Of a DNA stretch of 5,941 nt, positions 1-4,404 are shown in pieces. The notes beneath the pieces are model-generated. The model saw only the letters and a list, made by a program, of their open reading frames with translations. It ran no database searches and was not told the DNA's origin. The translations under genes and the position numbers were made by a program. Every line of letters starts with the position of its first letter. Position 1 is the stretch's first letter. The stretch lies in assembly GCA_014380825.1 (NCBI GenBank), contig JACMJD010000319.1, positions 1-5,941 on the forward strand, in the 5' to 3' direction. Source of the DNA: Phycisphaerae bacterium. Lineage in GTDB: Bacteria > Planctomycetota > Phycisphaerae > Tepidisphaerales > Tepidisphaeraceae.

Positions 1-170
1 ACCGCTCCAAGAGCGTAGACGTCCGCGGCCGGGCCGACGCCGCCGCCGGCCCGGGCCTGGGCCTGCTCGGGAGCCATGTAGCTGGGCGTGCCGACAATCG
101 TGCCGGCCAGCGTCTGGTCCGCCTCCTCTTCGAGGGGTTTGGCCAGGCCGAAGTCCGCCACCTTCGGTTC
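1..170 (-). pseudogene. Ser/Thr protein kinase fragment (activation segment only)
   Basis: Read on the minus strand from base 170 down, 56 codons give a Hanks-type kinase core. They include the DFG magnesium-binding motif ([11 protein letters not shown]), then an activation loop ending [12 protein letters not shown] (the APE motif of subdomain VIII), then ADVYALGA, matching the DVYSLG motif of subdomain IX. The C-lobe continues beyond the left edge. The N-lobe, with its glycine loop, VAIK lysine and HRD catalytic loop, should lie to the right of base 170. Instead the sequence switches at once to AAATCCG heptads and then to a plus-strand membrane protein gene. The frame stays open through the heptads, but no kinase residues are seen there. 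Composition also changes: I count 124 G/C in 170 bases (73%), higher than a sampled stretch of the next gene (about 65% at 241-300). It is either a truncated pseudogene or an assembly join at a repeat. The kinase identity is firm; its status is not. Confidence 0.8.
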
Positions 171-171
171 T

Positions 172-224
172 AAATCCGAAACCCGAAATCCGAAATCCGA
201 AACAAATCCGAATGACGAATATCC
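172..224. repeat. AAATCCG heptad repeat block
   Basis: Tandem 7-nt units run AAATCCG, AAACCCG, AAATCCG, AAATCCG (172-199). A 4-nt spacer AAAC (200-203) follows, then AAATCCG (204-210) and the diverged heptads AATGACG and AATATCC (211-224). The next heptad AATGAGG contains the ATG at 226. From memory, this kind of sequence is scattered between genes in many planctomycete genomes; I could not search for copies. It marks the exact break in the kinase fragment and forms the whole visible leader of the glycosyltransferase gene. No Shine-Dalgarno sequence or clear promoter is seen in it. Confidence 0.7.
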
Positions 225-225
225 A

Positions 226-2055
226 ATGAGGATTCGCGGGCGATCGCGCAAGATCATCGTCGGCTTGCTGCTGATCGTCGGCGTGCAGGCGTGGCTGCTG
301 TTCGCTGGGCGCGGCGGAGGGTATTGGGGCCGAAACATCCAGCTTGTAATGCTGCTCCTGATCGCAGCGGTTTCCTTCGTGCCGCCGGTGAATCGATTCG
401 TCTATGCGATTCTGAAATCGATCCGCCGACCCGCGCCGCGCACGTTGGCGATGATGACGATCGGCGTCGCGATTTGCTCGGGGCTGTATCTGTACTTCGA
501 CGCGATCTACCAGAAGCGCAGCTTTCAGCCCAAGTATCACGATGAATTCAGCTACATGATCCAGACGCGCATGGTCGCGCAATTCCGTCTGTGGGCGCCG
601 GCCCATCCGCTTGGGGAGTTCTTCGAGACGTTCCAGGTCATCAACACGCCGGTGTACGCATCGGTTTACTTCCCGGGCGCCGCGATGATGTACGCGCCGG
701 GCGTGTGGCTGAGTTTTCCGCCTTGGGTCATGCCGCTGGTCGTTTCAAGTCTGTGCGTCGGCATGGTCTTCCTGATCGTTGCAAGACTGATTGGCGGCGG
801 TGCTGGATTGATCGCCGCGTTGATGCTGCTGGCCAATCCGATCTTTCGACTGCAATCGCTCATGGTGCTTGCTCAAGCGCCGGCGCTGTTGCTGATGCTG
901 ATCATGATCTGGGCGTGGCTGAACTGGCGCCAGCGGCACCACATGCGATGGGCCGCGGTGATCGGCATCGCCGCAGGCTGGTGCGCGATCACGCGGCCGC
1001 TGGATGCGCTCTGTGTCGCGATCACGATCGGTGCCGCCATGTTGTTCGCGCTGCGCGACAACGACCGAAGTCGCGTGTTGCGTTCGCTTGTCGTCATCGT
1101 GATCGCCGCGGCGCCGTTCCTCATCCTTCAGCTCGGATTTAACCGGATGGCGGGCAGAGGATTGTTCAAAACGCCGTTCGCGCGAAACATCGAGGAGACG
1201 TTTCCGCAGACCGCGCTCGGCTTTCGGCCGTTCGATCCGAACATTCGGCCGCGCTCGACACTCCCGCAGAAGCAGGCGCATTACGACAAGATCGCAGTTG
1301 ATGCGATCAAATCGCATACGGTGCATGAAGCGCTGTTCAACTGGGGCGATCATCGCCTGCGCCTGGCGGTTGTCGCGAACGCGCCGACCTGGTTGATGAT
1401 CGCGCTGATGCCAGCCGGCTTGCTCGGCATTTTCGAGGATCGCCGCAAGCTGGCCGTCTGGCTGACGCTGCCTCTATTTGTCGCGCTGTATATTTTCTAC
1501 CCGTTCTACCTCGCGCATTACGTCATCTTCGCAGCGCTGCCGGTGATTCTGAACATCCTCGCCGGCGCCGATGTGATCGCGCGCAGCTGGCCGCGGCGAC
1601 GGAAAATCCTGACGACGTTCTTCGCGCTGGCGCTTTCGGGTCTGTCGATCTCGGAGTTCGCGGAATTCAATCGCATCGTAAACGATGAATGGTTCGATGC
1701 GCCGCAGTTGACGCGGATCAACCAGACGCTGGCGGCGCTCGAGCACAAGCCGGCCGTCGTGCTGTTCCGCTGGTCGGCGAATGCCGCTGGAGAATTTCCA
1801 AACAGCGAAGAAGAGCCGGTGTACAACTCAGACGTGGTTTGGCCGGATCAGGCGCTGGTGATCCGCGCGCATGATCTGGGCGAATGGCGCAACGGCGCGC
1901 TGTATCGGTATTACGCTCAGCGCTCGCCTGACCGCGCGATCTACCTGTATGACCGCGGCGACGACTCCATTCGATATCTCGGCACCGCGCGGGAGCTGGC
2001 CGTGCCGCACACGACCGGCGCGACGCGACCGGCTATAATGCTTCCCGCGCGCTAG
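226..2055 (+). CDS. GT-C fold (GT39/PMT-like) membrane glycosyltransferase
   Basis: This 609-residue polytopic membrane protein probably transfers a sugar from a polyprenyl-phosphate donor on the outer face of the cytoplasmic membrane. A short cytoplasmic basic N-terminus (RIRGRSRK) precedes hydrophobic segments at about 9-27, 37-55, 72-91, 166-187, 213-233, 256-276, 286-304, 382-400, 408-447 and 460-476. After the third segment comes [11 protein letters not shown] (105-115). Its adjacent Asp106-Glu107 fit the acidic catalytic motif in the first outer loop of GT-C enzymes, and the following [14 protein letters not shown] stretch resembles bacterial GT39-like proteins. A TRPLDAL motif lies at 256-262. 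The last ~130 residues are soluble. I chose ATG 226 because the open frame before it (from 88) only translates the antisense kinase stub and heptads. There is no Shine-Dalgarno. The stop TAG is followed in frame by a second TAG at 2062. The substrate is unknown; glycan or lipid glycosylation is inferred from the fold only. Confidence 0.75.
   Translation: MRIRGRSRKIIVGLLLIVGVQAWLLFAGRGGGYWGRNIQLVMLLLIAAVSFVPPVNRFVYAILKSIRRPAPRTLAMMTIGVAICSGLYLYFDAIYQKRSFQPKYHDEFSYMIQTRMVAQFRLWAPAHPLGEFFETFQVINTPVYASVYFPGAAMMYAPGVWLSFPPWVMPLVVSSLCVGMVFLIVARLIGGGAGLIAALMLLANPIFRLQSLMVLAQAPALLLMLIMIWAWLNWRQRHHMRWAAVIGIAAGWCAITRPLDALCVAITIGAAMLFALRDNDRSRVLRSLVVIVIAAAPFLILQLGFNRMAGRGLFKTPFARNIEETFPQTALGFRPFDPNIRPRSTLPQKQAHYDKIAVDAIKSHTVHEALFNWGDHRLRLAVVANAPTWLMIALMPAGLLGIFEDRRKLAVWLTLPLFVALYIFYPFYLAHYVIFAALPVILNILAGADVIARSWPRRRKILTTFFALALSGLSISEFAEFNRIVNDEWFDAPQLTRINQTLAALEHKPAVVLFRWSANAAGEFPNSEEEPVYNSDVVWPDQALVIRAHDLGEWRNGALYRYYAQRSPDRAIYLYDRGDDSIRYLGTARELAVPHTTGATRPAIMLPAR
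2034..2039 (+). promoter_or_regulatory. Candidate -10 box TATAAT
   Basis: A perfect TATAAT lies inside the end of the glycosyltransferase gene, 58 bases before the ATG of the TPR–YggX gene. It uses the codon ATA, which is uncommon in such GC-rich DNA. No good -35 hexamer is visible at 16-18 bases upstream, and there is no TGn extension. If active, transcription would begin near 2046, right at the following hairpin, and would serve the TPR–YggX and YkgJ genes. This rests on the motif alone. Confidence 0.35.
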
Positions 2056-2069
2056 ATCATTTAGCGCGC
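2047..2069 (+). other. Perfect 8-bp hairpin over the glycosyltransferase stop codon
   Basis: GCGCGCTA (2047-2054) and TAGCGCGC (2062-2069) are exact reverse complements around a 7-nt loop. The stop TAG (2053-2055) sits at the end of the first arm, and an in-frame second TAG begins the other arm. Only a short TTTT (2075-2078) follows, separated by several bases, so it is a poor intrinsic terminator. It may instead be a partial terminator, or a 5' stabilising hairpin if transcription starts at the TATAAT box just upstream. Confidence 0.5.
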
Positions 2070-2085
2070 CGTCAGTTTTCGCATT

Positions 2086-2092
2086 GAAGGAG
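2086..2092 (+). promoter_or_regulatory. Ribosome binding site GAAGGAG
   Basis: GAAGGAG ends 5 bases before the ATG at 2098. It is the only strong Shine-Dalgarno sequence I see in the window and fixes the start of the TPR–YggX gene. The neighbouring genes have weak sites or none, which suggests this gene is translated relatively well. Confidence 0.8.
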
Positions 2093-2097
2093 CAACC

Positions 2098-2700
2098 ATG
2101 TCCACCGCTGAGCTTGACGCCCGAATCCAGCAGTTCCGCAAGATGGCCGGCGATGATCCGAACAATGAGCTGGGACATTTCTCGCTCGGCAAAGCGCTGC
2201 TCGATGCGGGCCAGCACCAGGAGGCGGCCCAGTCGTTTCAGCGCGTGCTGGCGCTGAATCCGAATATCGGCAAGGCGTATCAACTGCTCGCCGACGCACA
2301 GTTGAAGCTCGGCCAGCGCGAGTTCGCGGTCGAAACGCTTCAGCGCGGCATCCAAACCGCGCACAACCGCGGCGACCTGATGCCGAGGAATGAGATGTCC
2401 AAGAGCCTGAAGGAGCTGGGCATCGAGCCGCCGACGTTCGAGTCAACGGTCGCCGCCGCGCAAGTCGGCGAGGGCCAGATCCAATGCAACCGCTGCGGCC
2501 GCGTCATGCCCAAGATGGCGAATCCACCGTTCCGCAACGCGCAAGGTCAGATGATCCAGGAAAAGATCTGCGCCGAATGCTGGAAAGAATGGATCGGGAT
2601 GGGGACGAAAGTCATCAACGAGCTGCGGCTTCCGTTGAATGATCCGCAAGCGCAGAAGATGTACGATCAGCATATGCTGGAATTTCTGAACCTGACCTAA
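2098..2700 (+). CDS. TPR protein fused to Fe(2+)-trafficking (YggX-like) domain
   Basis: This 200-residue, probably cytoplasmic protein has two parts. Residues ~5-90 are TPR-like helical repeats: ELGHFSLGKALLDAGQHQEAAQSFQRVLALNP, then a second unit from GKAYQLLADAQLKLGQREFAVETLQRGI. After a linker (~95-123), residues 126-200 match the YggX/Fe(2+)-trafficking family by eye. They contain IQCNRCGR, a PPF segment, then ICAECWKEWIGMGTKVINELRL and a C-terminal DQHMLEFL, which lines up with KEAWAQW, MLINEKKL and EQEMVNFL in E. coli YggX. YggX is a ~90-residue protein linked to iron handling and protection of Fe-S clusters from oxidation. Unlike E. coli YggX, this one has two CxxC pairs (Cys130/133 and Cys158/161), enough for a zinc- or iron-binding knuckle. 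The TPR part probably recruits a partner. The YkgJ-type gene follows 19 bases later. The domain match is good; the function of the fusion is inferred. Confidence 0.8.
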   Translation: MSTAELDARIQQFRKMAGDDPNNELGHFSLGKALLDAGQHQEAAQSFQRVLALNPNIGKAYQLLADAQLKLGQREFAVETLQRGIQTAHNRGDLMPRNEMSKSLKELGIEPPTFESTVAAAQVGEGQIQCNRCGRVMPKMANPPFRNAQGQMIQEKICAECWKEWIGMGTKVINELRLPLNDPQAQKMYDQHMLEFLNLT

Positions 2701-2719
2701 AGCAGATTTGAATTTTTTG

Positions 2720-3190
2720 ATGAACCTCCCGCAGCCAACCCGACGAACCTGCGGCGAATGCCGCGCTTGCTGTACGACTTGCGTCGTACCTGAGCTGGAT
2801 AAGCCGATCAACACGCCCTGCGTGCACCTGGTGCAGCTCGGCTGCGGCATTTACGAGACGCGGCCGCAATCGTGCCGCGTGTACGACTGCGCGTGGCTGC
2901 ACGGGCACTTCGCGGATTACGAGCGGCCGGACAAGACCGGCATCGTCTGGTCCTTCGAAGAGATCGAAGCCTTCGACGGCCTGCTGGTTCACGCAATGCT
3001 GTTGAACGGAAGCGTGCCGCTGGAGCGAGTCAAGACGATGTACGCGCGATTGCAGAAGACCTGCGCATACCGCCTGATGCTTCAGATTGTTCCGCACGAT
3101 CTCCGCGTCGCGATGCGCGAGAAAATTCACGGGAGACCGGTGGGACCGGGGGTTTATGTTGCGGTGGCGGAGAAGGCAGTACCGGAGTGA
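2720..3190 (+). CDS. YkgJ-family CxxCxxCC zinc/iron-chelating protein
   Basis: This 156-residue cytoplasmic protein has ten cysteines, nine of them in the first 57 residues. CGECRACC (11-18) is the CxxCxxCC signature of the YkgJ family. It is followed by C21, PCVHL (C34), GCGIYETRPQSCR (C42, C52) and C57. The GCxIYxxRPxxCRxY pattern is typical of the family, which is thought to bind zinc or an iron/Fe-S centre. No specific reaction is established. The second half (60-156) is helical and cysteine-poor apart from C115. I prefer ATG 2720, which begins MNLPQPTRRTCGEC. The same frame is open a little further upstream, with TTG codons at 2708 and 2717, but these add only four residues. No clear ribosome site is visible, and the gene begins 19 bases after the TPR–YggX stop, so translational coupling in one operon is likely. 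Confidence 0.85.
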   Translation: MNLPQPTRRTCGECRACCTTCVVPELDKPINTPCVHLVQLGCGIYETRPQSCRVYDCAWLHGHFADYERPDKTGIVWSFEEIEAFDGLLVHAMLLNGSVPLERVKTMYARLQKTCAYRLMLQIVPHDLRVAMREKIHGRPVGPGVYVAVAEKAVPE

Positions 3191-3220
3191 CGACGACGAA
3201 TGCGAGTCAGACTCCAATCC

Positions 3221-3262
3221 TATTCCTACTCTTACTCTTATTCTTACTCTTACTCGCACTCC
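3221..3262 (+). repeat. TACTCT hexamer repeat
   Basis: Seven consecutive 6-nt units are present: TATTCC, TACTCT, TACTCT, TATTCT, TACTCT, TACTCG and CACTCC. They sit in the non-coding gap between the YkgJ-type gene and korB. The strand is strongly pyrimidine-rich. The last units form the left arm of the hairpin described next. I see no gene in 3191-3304. Confidence 0.75.
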
Positions 3263-3288
3263 AAATCGGAGTATGAGTAAGAGTAGGA
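3242..3288. terminator. Long hairpin between convergent genes, possible bidirectional terminator
   Basis: Bases 3242-3262 pair with 3268-3288 around the 5-nt loop AAATC. This gives a stem of 21 positions with one mismatch (3257/3273) and two G-T wobbles. The hairpin lies 51 bases after the YkgJ-type stop and 17 bases beyond the korB stop on the other strand, so it could stop transcription from both sides. There is no clean U-tract on either side, so intrinsic termination is uncertain. The purine arm (GGAGTA TGAGTA AGAGTA) is the inverted copy of the hexamers in the pyrimidine arm. Confidence 0.5.
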
Positions 3289-3304
3289 TTTAGAAAGCGG
3301 ATGC

Positions 3305-4327
3305 TCACCCCACCGTCCACGTCTCATTCCCCGTGATCAGCGACTGAATATCTCCCTCACCGCGCTTCTGCTTCGCCTCTTCGACTTGTCGGCGCACGAT
3401 GTTCACGTAGCGTTCCTGTTGCACTTCACGGAAGACGCCCATGGGTTCGGGGAAGTCCGGGTATCGCATCCGGCTGAGCAGGAACGCGAGGCTGGGCTCG
3501 GGGGCTTTCTCATCGTGAATCAGGAGATCGTCGCGATTGCCATCCGTGACGTCGACGACTTCGGGCGTCATGTCGTGCATGCGGATGCCCTTGGTTCCGC
3601 CGGCGAAGACCATCGGCTTGCCGTGTTCGAGGTACATCGTGGTGCTGGACTTGGTTGCCTTGTCGGTGGCGTAGTCGAAGGCGCCGTCGTTGAAGATGTT
3701 GCAGTTCTGGTAGATCTCCACGAACGCAGTGCCGACATGCTTGGCGGCGCGCTCAAGGACGTATTCGAGGTTCTTCACGTCAACGTCGATCGCGCGGGCC
3801 GCGAACGACGCTTCCGCCGCGAGTGCAATGCTGATCGGACGGATCGGCGTGTCAGGCGAACCCATCGGCGTGCTCTTGGTTTTCTTACCCAGTTCGCTCG
3901 TCGGTGAATATTGTCCCTTCGTCAATCCGTAGATCTTGTTATTGAACAGCAGGATCTTCACATCGACGTTTCGGCGGATGATGTGCATCAGGTGATTACC
4001 GCCGATGGATAAACCATCGCCGTCGCCGGTGACGAGCCAGATGTTCAACTCGGGGCGCGCCAGCTTCAACCCGGTCGCGAATGCCGGCGCGCGGCCGTGG
4101 ATGCTGTGGAAGCCGTACGTGTTCATGTAGTACGGAAATCGCGACGAACATCCGATGCCGCTGATGAATACGGTTTTGCTGCGATCGATTCCGAGCTTGG
4201 CGAAGACTTTCTTCGTCTGCATGAGGATCGAATAGTCGCCGCAACCCGGACACCAGCGGATTTCCTGATCCGAACCGAAGTCGGCGGGTTTGAAGGTCGT
4301 TAACGATTGAGAAGGTGCTGCACTCAT
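3305..4327 (-). CDS. korB: 2-oxoglutarate:ferredoxin oxidoreductase beta subunit
   Basis: This is a complete 340-residue beta subunit of a 2-oxoacid:ferredoxin oxidoreductase. With KorA it converts 2-oxoglutarate and CoA to succinyl-CoA and CO2 and passes electrons to ferredoxin, in the cytoplasm, in the oxidative or reductive TCA cycle. Visible motifs are WCPGCGDY (25-32) and GIGCSSR (57-63). The thiamine-diphosphate/Mg motif GDGDGLSIGGNH (101-112) continues in FNNKIYGLTKGQYSPTS (128-144). Then come GSPDTPIRP (156-164) and IYQNCNIFND (205-214). Cys26, Cys29, Cys60 and Cys209 fit the four ligands of the beta-subunit [4Fe-4S] cluster. Length and motif order are normal for KorB. It follows korA in the same direction, separated by 77 bases filled by a palindromic element. 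Only 9 bases lie between that element and the ATG, with a weak GGA as ribosome site. Specificity for 2-oxoglutarate over pyruvate is likely from overall resemblance but not proven. Confidence 0.92.
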   Translation of the reverse strand: MSAAPSQSLTTFKPADFGSDQEIRWCPGCGDYSILMQTKKVFAKLGIDRSKTVFISGIGCSSRFPYYMNTYGFHSIHGRAPAFATGLKLARPELNIWLVTGDGDGLSIGGNHLMHIIRRNVDVKILLFNNKIYGLTKGQYSPTSELGKKTKSTPMGSPDTPIRPISIALAAEASFAARAIDVDVKNLEYVLERAAKHVGTAFVEIYQNCNIFNDGAFDYATDKATKSSTTMYLEHGKPMVFAGGTKGIRMHDMTPEVVDVTDGNRDDLLIHDEKAPEPSLAFLLSRMRYPDFPEPMGVFREVQQERYVNIVRRQVEEAKQKRGEGDIQSLITGNETWTVG

Positions 4328-4336
4328 TTTGATTCC

Positions 4337-4403
4337 GTATCACGGGCGTCTCGCCCGTGCGCAATTGAAACGACGAAAAACATGGGCGAGACGCCCATGA
4401 TAC
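4337..4403. repeat. Paired-palindrome interspersed repeat between korA and korB
   Basis: This 67-bp element has two palindromes. The first is CACGGGCG-TCT-CGCCCGTG (4341-4359) and the second is CATGGGCG-AGA-CGCCCATG (4381-4399), separated by 21 bases. With flanking GTAT (4337-4340) and ATAC (4400-4403), the two halves form a 23-bp inverted repeat identical at 21 positions. Both differences fall on one base pair of each small hairpin (C-G in one, T-A in the other), so pairing is kept. The element starts one base after the korA stop and ends 9 bases before the korB start. From memory, ATGGGCGAGACGCCCAT-like palindromes recur in PVC genomes. It resembles a REP/BIME or small non-autonomous element, and could alter korB expression relative to korA. 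Confidence 0.75.
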
Positions 4404-4404
4404 A

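Noticed and set aside
88..225. Extra 46-residue N-terminus for the glycosyltransferase from the ATG at 88
   Set aside because: It only translates the antisense of the kinase fragment and the heptad repeat. The basic residues plus first membrane segment begin naturally at ATG 226.
745..1353. Open frame of 202 codons antisense to the glycosyltransferase
   Set aside because: The product is Arg/His/Gln-rich and low in complexity, typical of a reverse-frame translation of hydrophobic codons.
3221..3262. CRISPR-like array
   Set aside because: The units are contiguous 6-mers without spacers.
3286..3295. GGATTTAGAA shared with the minus strand at 168-177, near the kinase break
   Set aside because: A 10-base match between two places in a 5.9-kb window is expected by chance, and the flanks do not match.
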